Shown: positions 36,272 through 45,800 of the stretch, one piece after another | How the letters are laid out: each line of letters begins with the position of its first letter | How positions within the stretch are numbered: the first letter of the stretch is position 1 | DNA from: an uncultured Bacteroidales bacterium | GTDB lineage: Bacteria > Bacteroidota > Bacteroidia > Bacteroidales > Bacteroidaceae | Length of the DNA: 64,000 nucleotides | Assembly (NCBI GenBank): GCA_945833885.1 | Contig: CAMAFY010000001.1 | Coordinates: forward strand, 310,001-374,000 | Reading direction: 5' to 3' | The notes under the pieces: generated by a model | Seen by the model: only the letters and a program-made list of their open reading frames with translations | Database searches by the model: none | What the model was told of the DNA's origin: nothing | Program-made: the position numbers and the translations under genes

Positions 36272-37069
36272 TTATGAGAACTTTCGAATGATGCTTTCTG
36301 TAAACATTTCATAAAATGCTCTGAGTTCCGCATGATTTTCAAGCATGGAAAGATGTTCCTGTATCACGCTTTCATCATGCCGTCGTGCAGGACCTGTCTG
36401 TCCTTCATGCGGCGAAATTTCATGCAACTTTGAGGATGTTTCGTCTATCAATGAGAGTAAACACTCTGGATTTATGCCATGTTCTGACAGATAAGAAAAG
36501 GCAAGTTCATAGAGATGATTGGAGAAATTGCATGCCACTACAGCACCTAAATGAAGATGTTTCCGGTCTGCTGAAGAAAGCCTGTTGACATTGTTTGATA
36601 TACTGCTTGCCAAATCGTATGCAATCTTCCCGGAAGTTACATCGTTTGATTCAATATAGATGTATACATCTCTAAAATCCACCAACTTATCTTTCGAAAA
36701 TGTCTGCATGGGATAAAGGACTCCGTAGTGTTCGGATGCGGTATGGAGGAGTTCGATGTCCTGACTCCCTGCTGTATGTAGCACCACCCCACCCTTCGCT
36801 TGTTCCGGCCATGAGGCAAGAACTTCTGGAAGAGCATTGTCCGCAACCGCTACAATATAGACGTCGGTTACCGGAATTTCTTTCAATGAATCAGTAACTT
36901 CTATGTTCTTACAGTCCTGCAAACGATGTTGAAGTTCCTCTGCGGATCTCAGTGTTTTGCTGTAAATCGCCTTGATTTCATGGTTGGCCTGTTGTAAGGC
37001 TATGGCTAATTGTGTAGCAAGTCTGCCGGCTCCGACAAAAGTTATGCTGTAGTTTGTTGGTGTAATCAT
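36272..37069 (-). CDS. Rossmann-like and DUF2520 domain protein
   Basis: A 265-residue protein with an N-terminal NAD(P)-binding Rossmann region (ITFVGAGRLATQLAIAL, about residues 8-25) and a C-terminal helical DUF2520 domain (HLHLGAVVACNFSNHLYELA and later). The fold resembles small reductases such as pyrroline-5-carboxylate reductase or ketopantoate reductase, but the family's substrate is unknown. A TATCTTTG box lies 25 bp upstream. It leads the set with kdsC and maf. Confidence 0.88.
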   Translation of the reverse strand: MITPTNYSITFVGAGRLATQLAIALQQANHEIKAIYSKTLRSAEELQHRLQDCKNIEVTDSLKEIPVTDVYIVAVADNALPEVLASWPEQAKGGVVLHTAGSQDIELLHTASEHYGVLYPMQTFSKDKLVDFRDVYIYIESNDVTSGKIAYDLASSISNNVNRLSSADRKHLHLGAVVACNFSNHLYELAFSYLSEHGINPECLLSLIDETSSKLHEISPHEGQTGPARRHDESVIQEHLSMLENHAELRAFYEMFTESIIRKFS

Positions 37070-37093
37070 TGCTGACAGGGCTTTTTATATGCT

Positions 37094-37101
37094 GCAAAGA
37101 T
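37094..37101 (-). promoter_or_regulatory. -7 box for the DUF2520-kdsC-maf set (TATCTTTG)
   Basis: On the minus strand this is an exact TAnnTTTG match, 24 bp upstream of the start at 37069. No good -33 TTTG is seen. Confidence 0.5.
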
Positions 37102-37272
37102 ACAACAAAGCATGGTATTTTTCAGTAATTCACCCGTGATTTTGCGGTAATTCTCCCATTTGTCCGAAGATGATGCTAAATAATTGGTAAGAAAGTGCTG
37201 CGGAATCGTAGGTAAACATAAAGTATAAACCATCTGATGACGGAATAACAACCTAATAATATCAGCACTTCT

Positions 37273-38769
37273 CTATTTCTTTTTCCAAAAACGTTTTTTG
37301 ACGAATTCCAAACCTTCGGTATAGACATCCGGATGGTAGAATTGCATGACAACAATGTAAACGACAAAGGCTGTTGCCATTTTCGTGAACATGGGAAGCA
37401 ATCGCCACCACCCTTCACCGCAATTATCACCGAAGACCAACAAACTTATGCCCCACGCAACGCCCATGGTGAATGCGGTAGAAAGGATAAATGGTATGAT
37501 ATCTGAAAGGATTTCGTGCAAATTTATCGATATTAGCCTACGTACAACAAGCGACAAGACGATTGTCCATACAGGTTGTAGAATCGCAATACCCATCAAC
37601 AAGGGCAGCATTTCCCCCATTCTGGCAAAAAGAACAATGAACAATGCCTGCAAAAGTAACGATGTCGTAGTCGTATAAAGGTACAGATTGGAACGCCCAC
37701 ACGATATCATCAGGTGTGTGAAAACGCCGTTCATGGTGATAAATGCACATGAAACGGAGAGTATAGCCAGATAAGGAACGCAAGGAATCCATTTGTCGCC
37801 GATAGCAAGGGGGATAAACTCCGGAGAGATAAGGGCAAGTCCGGCCATCAACGGCAAAGCGATGAACGCGGAAAAACGCAGCATTTTTCTGAAAACCCTT
37901 GCCTGTCGGATCGAATCCTCACCGACTTTCGCCAGAACGGGCTGTGCAACCGATGAGATAATGCCGGAAAGCAGGCCGTTGGAAAGGAGACTCCATTTGT
38001 TGGCTTGCGAATAATACCCGACTTGTCGTAAGGGGAAGAAGTGTCCTAACACGCTCTGCAGCAATTGATTGTTCAGCGTATTAAGCATATTGGTCAGGAG
38101 AATCTTACTGCCAAATCCGAACATCTCTGCAACAGGACGGAAATTCACATGCCATGATGGCCGCCATTGCGAGTGATGCCACAGCAAGGATACATAGACA
38201 AACTTGTAGGTCAGGTCCATTGCTACCAATGCCCAACATCCGCATCCTTTGAGGGCTGCGGTAAGACCCACAATACCCGATACTATCGATGCCAACACTT
38301 GTGATGAGGTTTTCTCGCGTACCATAAGGTTGCGGAACAACCATGCAGCCTGCGCAGTGCCGAGAGAAGATATGAAGAAACCAACAAAAACAACACGGGC
38401 CAGCAACGTCAGTTGAGGTGTATGGTTGAAAGCGGCAATCAAAGGTGCGGCAAAAAACAGCAGAAAATACAAAATACCGCTGACAATAATTGAGAACCAG
38501 AATACGGCATTGAAGTCATCAGATGTAGCGTTCTTCCGAACTCCCAATGCCGAAGTAAAGCCGCTGTCCTGGATATTGCTGGCAATAATGGTGAAAATTG
38601 TCAGCAGAGCAACGAGACCATAGTCCTCAACATTGAGAATACGTGCCAAAGCAATACCTACCAACATCGTGACCAGCAACTGCGCACCATTGCCAAATGC
38701 AGACCAGAATAGCCCGGTCGCAGTGCGTTCTTTCAGCGATGACGTTGACTTTTCATCGATATCTTGCAT
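37273..38769 (-). CDS. Wzx-like polysaccharide flippase (MVF/MATE superfamily)
   Basis: A 498-residue integral membrane protein of the polysaccharide transport (Wzx/RfbX) type, with about 12-14 hydrophobic segments. The start at 38769 (MQDIDEKSTSSLKERTATG) fits the short cytoplasmic N-terminus; an in-frame ATG at 38889 would add 40 residues upstream of the promoter box. Phrases such as LNVEDYGLVALLTIF and GFTSALGVRK are typical of lipopolysaccharide biosynthesis flippases. It would move lipid-linked glycan units across the inner membrane, and the GT2 and fdt genes 3-7 kb away are likely partners. Confidence 0.9.
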   Translation of the reverse strand: MQDIDEKSTSSLKERTATGLFWSAFGNGAQLLVTMLVGIALARILNVEDYGLVALLTIFTIIASNIQDSGFTSALGVRKNATSDDFNAVFWFSIIVSGILYFLLFFAAPLIAAFNHTPQLTLLARVVFVGFFISSLGTAQAAWLFRNLMVREKTSSQVLASIVSGIVGLTAALKGCGCWALVAMDLTYKFVYVSLLWHHSQWRPSWHVNFRPVAEMFGFGSKILLTNMLNTLNNQLLQSVLGHFFPLRQVGYYSQANKWSLLSNGLLSGIISSVAQPVLAKVGEDSIRQARVFRKMLRFSAFIALPLMAGLALISPEFIPLAIGDKWIPCVPYLAILSVSCAFITMNGVFTHLMISCGRSNLYLYTTTTSLLLQALFIVLFARMGEMLPLLMGIAILQPVWTIVLSLVVRRLISINLHEILSDIIPFILSTAFTMGVAWGISLLVFGDNCGEGWWRLLPMFTKMATAFVVYIVVMQFYHPDVYTEGLEFVKKRFWKKK

Positions 38770-38858
38770 AATTCCTTTCGTTGTCTGTAAAAAAAGATTA
38801 GTGATTGACGGTATGCAGTGCCGAAGGAAATCCGGGAAACGCCGTGCAATCGTTTGTG

Positions 38859-38866
38859 CAAAATTA
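38859..38866 (-). promoter_or_regulatory. -7 box for the flippase gene (TAATTTTG)
   Basis: An exact TAnnTTTG match on the minus strand, 90 bp upstream of the chosen flippase start, and downstream of the alternative start at 38889. This supports 38769 as the true start. Confidence 0.5.
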
Positions 38867-39161
38867 CGAAAATTTATAAAAGGATACAATGTTTCACGCG
38901 TTCAACAGCAAAATTTCTCGAAATAATCATCCGTGGATATTGTTCTGTTTGTCATATATGATAGAGTAGAAGTTCGCGTTATGAAATACGTTTGAACAGT
39001 AATGCCAGAGGATTTCATTTGTTCTTTTGCATCGTTTCATTCCCAGAACGGCTATGTTAGACTTATAATTTTATCTACAAACTACACTGACTATCAATCA
39101 GTTACGTTTACGTTATGTTTGATTTTACCTTTATCTGTTGAAAAAACATCAAAATTATTTG

Positions 39162-39169
39162 TAATTTTG
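39162..39169 (+). promoter_or_regulatory. -7 box for the alpha-amylase gene (TAATTTTG)
   Basis: An exact TAnnTTTG match 50 bp upstream of the start at 39219, with an imperfect -33 element (GTTGA) near 39137-39141. The rest of the 449-bp divergent gap (38770-39218) holds only the two promoter boxes. Confidence 0.6.
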
Positions 39170-39218
39170 CGGTGATTTTGAAAATTGCGTTAACCCTACT
39201 TTTTTCCGATTATACAGA

Positions 39219-41096
39219 ATGAAGAATACGAAAGCACTTCTTTTCGGGCTCCTGCTAACCGCTCTGTCTCCGTTAACGACCGAAGCAAAGGTGCGGTATA
39301 CCCTGGACCATATTCATCCACTTAATTGGTGGACCGACATGAAACACCCTGAATTACAAATATTGCTCCATGGTTCTGATATCGCTTCTTGCAACATTCA
39401 TCTTGAAAATGCCGAAGGGATAGATATTTTACGTACTGTTCGTACTGAAAACCCCAACTATCTCATCTTATATATTAACACGCGCGAGGCCCGCCCTCAA
39501 ACGTTTGATATCGTTCTCTCCCGCAATGGCAAGGCTTGTCTTCGTCAACCCTACGAACTTCTGCCGCGTACAAATCTGTGGAAGCAGAGTTTCGACGCTT
39601 CGGATGTTGTATATCTTCTTATGCCAGACCGCTTTGCCAATGGCAATACAGCCAATGATGGTGGAATGGGATTGAAGGATTCCGTAATTGGCCGTAACGA
39701 ACCTTACGGACGGCACGGAGGTGACATTGCGGGAATGTCGCAACAACTCGACTATCTTGCAGACCTTGGCATCACAGCCATTTGGACTACGCCCATCCTT
39801 GTCAACGACATGCCGGCAGGAAGTTACCATGGTTATGCCATCACAGACTACTATCAGATTGACCCCCGTTTTGGTACAAACGAGGAGTTCCGCGACTTTG
39901 TTGCCGACTGTCATCAGCATGGCATTAAGTACATCATGGACCTTGTATTTAATCATTGCGGTTCTGAGAATTTCATCTTCTCGGATCTCCCCGCAAAAGA
40001 TTGGTTCAACAACAACTCGGAATATGTACAGACCAACTACAAACTCGGTACTCTCGTTGACCCTCATGCGACCGCTGAGGAGCGGAACATTGCTACCGAT
40101 GGATGGTTTACCCGCGAAATGCCCGACCTAAACCAGCGCAATCCGTTGGTAATGGACTACTTGATCCAAAGCAGTATTTGGTGGACGGAATATGCAGGCA
40201 TTGATGGTATTCGACAAGATACCTATCCTTACTGCGACGTTGAGGCGATGTCGCAATGGAATCTTCGTCTGGAAGAGGAGTATCCTGGCTATAATGTGGT
40301 GGGCGAAACATGGATAAACTATAACGTAGGTATTGCACCATGGCAGAAAGACAGCCGGCTTTCCAGCACAAACAGTGAGTTGAAAACCGTCATGGATTTC
40401 CCTTTAATGTATCTTCTTAACAGCATTTGTGACGAAGAAACAGATGATTGGGACCATGGTTTTGCCCGTCTTTGGGATTACTTTTCCCAAGATGCTGTAT
40501 ATGAAAATCCGCTGGGACTTCTCACATTCCTCTCCAATCACGATACCGATCGGTTCTGCAGTACTGAGGAAAAAAGCGCAAATTTCGACCGCTATCGCCA
40601 AGCCTTGGCCGTTTTACTCTTTGCCCGTGGCATCCCACAACTATATTATGGCGATGAAATCGGGCTTTGGAGCAACAAAAGTAAGGGCGATGGACTGCTT
40701 AGACAAGACTTCCCCGGAGGTTGGAATGAGGATGTTCGAAACGCATTCACCAAAGAAGGACGTAGCAAAGCGGAGAACGAACGGTTTGATTATACCCGTC
40801 GTCTGCTGCAATTCCGCAAGGGAAACCGTGCCATCAGCGAAGGAAGCATGACACAGTTCACTGTTAAAGATGGTGTATATTGCTTCTCACGCCATAAGGA
40901 CAATCAGACAGTTACCGTCATTCTTAACGGAACGAGCAAGGAGCAGTCCGCTGATTTGAAGCGCTTTGCCTCCGCCCTCCCCTCCTCTACAGCCTACGAA
41001 GTAGTCCGTGGACACAACATTGACTTGGGCGAAACAATGCAACTTGCTCCCCGTGACGTGGTTGTCCTTAGTTTCAATACTGATGGAAAATATTGA
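39219..41096 (+). CDS. Exported GH13 alpha-amylase/neopullulanase (SusA-like)
   Basis: A 625-residue exported alpha-amylase family enzyme. A signal peptide (about residues 1-23) is followed by an N-terminal beta domain (about 25-115), as in neopullulanases and SusA. The GH13 barrel has the nucleophile Asp334 (GIDGIRQDTYPY), acid/base Glu363 (VVGETW) and Asp442 (LSNHDTDR). It would cut starch-derived oligosaccharides in the periplasm. No susC or susD homologue is next to it. It has its own promoter box and no same-strand neighbour. The specific substrate is inferred. Confidence 0.92.
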   Translation: MKNTKALLFGLLLTALSPLTTEAKVRYTLDHIHPLNWWTDMKHPELQILLHGSDIASCNIHLENAEGIDILRTVRTENPNYLILYINTREARPQTFDIVLSRNGKACLRQPYELLPRTNLWKQSFDASDVVYLLMPDRFANGNTANDGGMGLKDSVIGRNEPYGRHGGDIAGMSQQLDYLADLGITAIWTTPILVNDMPAGSYHGYAITDYYQIDPRFGTNEEFRDFVADCHQHGIKYIMDLVFNHCGSENFIFSDLPAKDWFNNNSEYVQTNYKLGTLVDPHATAEERNIATDGWFTREMPDLNQRNPLVMDYLIQSSIWWTEYAGIDGIRQDTYPYCDVEAMSQWNLRLEEEYPGYNVVGETWINYNVGIAPWQKDSRLSSTNSELKTVMDFPLMYLLNSICDEETDDWDHGFARLWDYFSQDAVYENPLGLLTFLSNHDTDRFCSTEEKSANFDRYRQALAVLLFARGIPQLYYGDEIGLWSNKSKGDGLLRQDFPGGWNEDVRNAFTKEGRSKAENERFDYTRRLLQFRKGNRAISEGSMTQFTVKDGVYCFSRHKDNQTVTVILNGTSKEQSADLKRFASALPSSTAYEVVRGHNIDLGETMQLAPRDVVVLSFNTDGKY

Positions 41097-41464
41097 AAAG
41101 TTCCATCTCTTGGAATTTTAATATCCGAAAATCTTTCATTTAGAATCAATAGATGAGTATTCATTCCAAAAGTAAAATGACACGGTTTCTTTAACAGGTT
41201 TCCGAATAACAAACGTTTTTTGAATTCGCAAATTAAGGGTAAAAATACCGAAATAACAGCAACAGGTCATTTCGAGCGTTGCAATAAAAGTTCGGCAACC
41301 CAGCGAATATCAATAAAACATCAAAAAGATTGGTATGATACTCTGACATAGTAAAAGGAAAAGCGTCCGAAGTGATTTCGATACGTCTATTTATGTTTTT
41401 TCTGATTTTGGATGTTTGACATGCAAGTGCCGTAATCCAGAATCCAACACAAAGTTATTTTGGT

Positions 41465-41530
41465 CAAATTTCATAAGGTATTAGGAATTTAAGGTTCGCC
41501 GCCTCCGTTTTTTTCGGAGGCGGTTTTTTC
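41465..41530 (+). terminator. Strong terminator, possibly ending a small RNA
   Basis: CCGCCTCCG (41499-41507) pairs with CGGAGGCGG (41515-41523) around a 7-T loop and is followed by six Ts. It lies 400 bp past the amylase stop, which is far for a terminator of that gene. A short transcript starting nearby, or a long 3' UTR, would explain it. The 781-bp gap (41097-41877) has no protein gene I can support. Confidence 0.7.
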
Positions 41531-41682
41531 TGGACTTGCAAATGATTTATGTAGGTAATGTAACAGAAATGGACGATTTCATCGCAGCATTTCACATCAT
41601 TTACATTATTCAGCAAGAAGGAATCCGTCAGTCTTCATACATTTGAATGCACTTCTATATTGAAAGGTAAAAAAGTCTGTCA

Positions 41683-41785
41683 AAAAGTACGGAAGTTCTC
41701 GATGTAAAGTACGGATGTTATCGATGCAAAGTGCGGATGTTTTTGTCACAAACATCCGTACTTTCCTTCTTAAAATGCCGGTGTT
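41683..41785. repeat. 22-bp-period palindromic array, copy 5 (5 units)
   Basis: This lies between convergent genes ending at 41096 and 41878. Central triplets sit at 41689 (CGG), 41711 (CGG), 41733 (CGG), 41755 (CCG) and 41777 (CCG), exactly 22 bp apart. It is the longest array in the window. Units 3 and 4 are inverted and can pair (CGGATGTTT with AAACATCCG). Confidence 0.85.
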
Positions 41786-41835
41786 TATAGAACAATGTTC
41801 TTTTATAATGTTATTTTATGTTCAGCATAAAATAA

Positions 41836-41877
41836 AAGTAGGTCTTGTAAACAGTTGCCTGCTACAAGACCTACTTA
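41836..41877 (-). terminator. Terminator after the second GT2 gene
   Basis: AAGTAGGTCTTGTA pairs with TACAAGACCTACTT (14 bp) around a 13-nt loop. Read on the minus strand it is followed by a T-rich tract. It begins right at the stop of the gene ending at 41878. Confidence 0.85.
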
Positions 41878-42771
41878 TCATTGAAAGTCAAAAGGAATTT
41901 CCTCTGCAACGGAATCATTGAGTGGATGTTTCAGAATATAGAAGAAGCCATCCAGCATATCGCGCAGACATGTCCAACGCAAGTGTAATTTTAATGTGGG
42001 TGTGATATGGTGCTTCTCCATGAATTCATCATCAGGAAGCGGCATTGTCAAGGCCGTATATAGGATGCGCAAGAACGCCATTGGCGCTGTATGCAGCATG
42101 TAGAGCACGGCACCTTTGCTGCGGCGTACGCGTTTGTCGTAGAAAAAACGCCGACCCGTCGTCTGGAGATTGGGAAGCGTACATAGTTTCTGGGGAAAAT
42201 AGTGTACATGTAGTCCATAACAACTGGCTTGATGGAGGAAGACTTCCTCTTCGCCACACGACAGATAAGCAGCGCCCAATCCGAACCGAGTGTCAAAAGC
42301 CGGAAGACATAGGTCAATGCGTAAGGCTATTTCAAAGCTACAAAAATAGGTTCCTCGGGGACGTTTATGGTATTCGAAATCATAATCTACGTATGGACGC
42401 AAGGGCTCACCTTCGACGGTAAACGCCTGAAAACACGCGATGTCCACCTCCGGATGACGGTTGAAAGTCTCGATAACACGGGAAATCTCCTCGTAAGTAT
42501 ACCTGACATCATCGTCAGCAATGATGGCTAATGGCGTGGCACAGTGCCGCAGGGCATGATTACGATTGGCAGAAAGTCCGGTCTGAGGCAGGGGTAAAAG
42601 TGCCACGTCTTGCCGTTCATGGAGGCTTTCCGGTACCATGGAAAGAAAGATTTCGTCGGTGTATTGGAACGACACAACGTAACATATTTCTTCACATGGC
42701 GGTAAAAGCATCTTATCGACGTGGCATATTCGATCGTTTAGAGTGCAAATAAGTATCGAAATAACGGGCAT
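41878..42771 (-). CDS. GT2-like glycosyltransferase (paralogue of the gene at 30883)
   Basis: A 297-residue GT-A fold glycosyltransferase. The start at 42771 (MPVISILICTLNDR) puts the first beta strand at the N-terminus; an in-frame ATG at 42852 adds 27 residues. Motifs are VSFQYTDE, GLSANRNHAL, the metal-binding ADDD and FGLGAAYLSCGEEEVFL. It is a clear paralogue of the enzyme at 30883, sharing these blocks in order. It stands alone between the amylase and dnaE, with its own terminator. It probably adds a sugar to a surface glycan; donor and acceptor are unknown. Confidence 0.83.
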   Translation of the reverse strand: MPVISILICTLNDRICHVDKMLLPPCEEICYVVSFQYTDEIFLSMVPESLHERQDVALLPLPQTGLSANRNHALRHCATPLAIIADDDVRYTYEEISRVIETFNRHPEVDIACFQAFTVEGEPLRPYVDYDFEYHKRPRGTYFCSFEIALRIDLCLPAFDTRFGLGAAYLSCGEEEVFLHQASCYGLHVHYFPQKLCTLPNLQTTGRRFFYDKRVRRSKGAVLYMLHTAPMAFLRILYTALTMPLPDDEFMEKHHITPTLKLHLRWTCLRDMLDGFFYILKHPLNDSVAEEIPFDFQ

Positions 42772-42882
42772 GACACAGGCTATTGTATAATCTTGTATAT
42801 AGGAAATCCACGATGAATACGCGAAATTTCCCTTCATTAAGATGGAATACAAGAACGTTCGTAACGTAAATCACGGAGGATT

Positions 42883-45800
42883 TTATCCGTTGATCTTGTA
42901 TTCCATACCCTTAGAAGTGATGAAATCGAGGACTTGTCTCGTAGGATTGATCTTCATCACTGGGGTTGTTAGATGCAGACGAGTGTTTTGCGTAGGGTCG
43001 CAAAGCGTGAATTCCAAATCGCAACCACCCTCGTTAGGTGCTTCGTCATGGGAATGTTGCAACGGGTTCGCTTGATGGGTATGGTTCTGCCCCTCGTTTT
43101 TCGCGGTTTCTGAAGCGTTGGTTTCCTCAATCGCTGTCAGCAATTCGTTGATATCGGTTTCGTCAATTTCATTGATATTCACGACAATATTCACCGATTT
43201 TATCCTTGAAGATCTGACATCTGCAAGGAATTCCACTTTGGAAATATTGAGTTCTGGCAAGGGGTCTCCCCATTTACGAGGTTGCACATTGGCCGTAATG
43301 AACAGTGATGCTCCAACGAGGAAGTAGCCTTTGAATTGTGCCCATGCCTCTCCGAACAACGCAATCTGCCCTTTTCCGCTGAAGTCTTCCAGCGTAACAC
43401 GTCCAAAAGGAACTTCGCGCTTGGTGAAACGCTCTTCAACTGCCGTGACAATACCACCAAGATATACTACCTGGTTCATGAAAGGATTCAGGTCTTCAAT
43501 CTTCTCCATCTGCAAATTGCATACGTAATCAAGGACAAGTTTGAAGTCATCAAGAGGGTGTCCGGAGATGTAGATGGAAATCAGTTCACGCTCCTTATTG
43601 AGACGTTCAAGGTCACTCCATGTATTATAGATTTGGGAAGGCGCAGGTTTTTTAACTTCAATAGAGTCGAAATCCCCAAAAAGCAAGCCTTGTGATTCCT
43701 GTTTTTCCGTTTGATAGCGTTGACCATAGTTGACAAGTATCTCGAGAAATGACGTTCCGCGCTCGTCAGGAACAAAATACTGTTCACGACAGATTTCGGT
43801 AAAACTGTCGAAAGCACCGGCAAGAACAAGACATTCCAGGCTCTTTCTGTTACAGGTATTGAGGTTTACTCGTTCAAAGAAGTCGTACACATCCTTGAAT
43901 TTGCCGTTCTTTACCCGCTCTTCAATGATGGTTCGAACAGCATTTTCACCAACACCCTTTATCCCGGCAAGGCCAAAGCGGATGTTACCCTCGGCATTCA
44001 CGCTGAACTTTGACAAGGATTCGTTGACGTCAGGGCTGAGTGTCTTAATGCCCATAGAGCGGCATTCCTCCATCAGTTTCTGAACTTCGGTAATCTTATC
44101 ACCGCGGCATGAAAGCAGGGCTGCCATATATTCAGCGGGATAATGCGCTTTCAGATATGCCGTTTGATAGGCAACCCAACTGTAACATGCGGCATGCGAC
44201 TTGTTGAAAGCATAGGAAGCGAACTTCTCCCAATCGCCCCAAATGCGCTCCAGGATTTGAGGATCGTGACCGTTTCGTGTGCCGCCTTCTATGAATTTCG
44301 GCTTCATTTTCGCTACGATGTCCGCCTTTTTCTTACCCATAGCCTTGCGCAGAGCATCGCTTTCACCGCGTGTAAAGTCTGCAAGTTGTCGGGAAAGAAG
44401 CATCACTTGTTCCTGATAAACCGTAATGCCATACGTGTCTTTCAGGTATTTTTCCATGCAGGGGATATCGTAAGATATCTCTTCCCTTCCGTTCTTTCGT
44501 GCGATAAACGAAGGGATCTTATCCATCGGTCCGGGTCGATATAGCGCATTCATGGCAATAAGATCCTCAAAGACTGTAGGATGAAGTTCACGCAGATACT
44601 TTCGCATACCAGGGGATTCAAATTGGAAAGTTCCCACAGTTTGTCCTGCCTGATACAGATTATAAGTCAGTTCATCATCGATGGGAATGTTGTCAAGGTC
44701 CACATCAATACCCCTGGATATCTTCACATTCTTTACGGCTTCCTTCTGCTCTGAAAGAGTTTTCAGGCCAAGAAAGTCCATTTTGATGAGCCCCGTTGAT
44801 TCTATGACATGACCATCGTATTGCGTCACGGCGGTCTTTATGTCCGGAAAATCGGGGTCTGCAGCCGTACTTACCGGAACATGCTCACTGATAGGGTCAC
44901 GACAGATAATGAATCCACAGGCATGAATACCGATATTACGGACTGTTCCTTCAAGCATTCGCGCATATTTGATTGTATTCCGCATGCGAGGATCATTGGA
45001 AGCCTCGGCCATTTGCAGTTCTTTTGTGACCTTTATAATGTTCGTCAGGTTGGATTTCATTCCATCCGGCAAACGATCGGGTATGGCTTTGCATAATGCG
45101 TTGGTGGTATCAAGGGGAACTTTCTCCACGCGAGCAACATCCTTGATGGAGTTCTTCGCAGCCATGGTACCGTAGGTAATGATATGAGCGCAGTTTTCTA
45201 CACCATATTTATTCATTACCCATTGCAAAACCCTGCCGCGTCCTTCGTCATCGAAGTCCGTATCTATATCAGGAAGAGAAATACGATCGGGGTTCAGGAA
45301 GCGCTCGAACAGCAAATCGTACTTTAAAGGATCAATCTTCGTGATGCCAAGACAATAGGCCACCACACTTCCTGCGGCAGAACCGCGTCCAGGACCTACC
45401 CAAACACCCAGTTCCTGCCGTGCGGAATTGATAAAGTCCTGCACAATGAGGAAGTATCCGGGGAAACCCATTGTCTTCATGATGTGAAGTTCGAAACGGA
45501 TTCTGTCGCATACTTCACCGGAAAGTGGCGCTCCGTAAATGCGTTCTGCACCTTCGTAGGCAAGTTTTGCCAAATAATCGGCTTCGAATTTAATGCGATA
45601 GATTTTCTCGAATCCGCCTAACTTTTCGATTTTTGCACGTCCCTCATCCTCCGGAAGGGGATTTTCTCCGTTTTCATCGCTGGTGAATTCTCTAAAAAGG
45701 TCGTCCTCGCTGAATTTTTCGCGCCATTCCTCTTCGGTTCCAAAAGACTCTGGAATGGGAAAGAACGGCATAATGGGGGGACTTTCTATATCATAAACTT

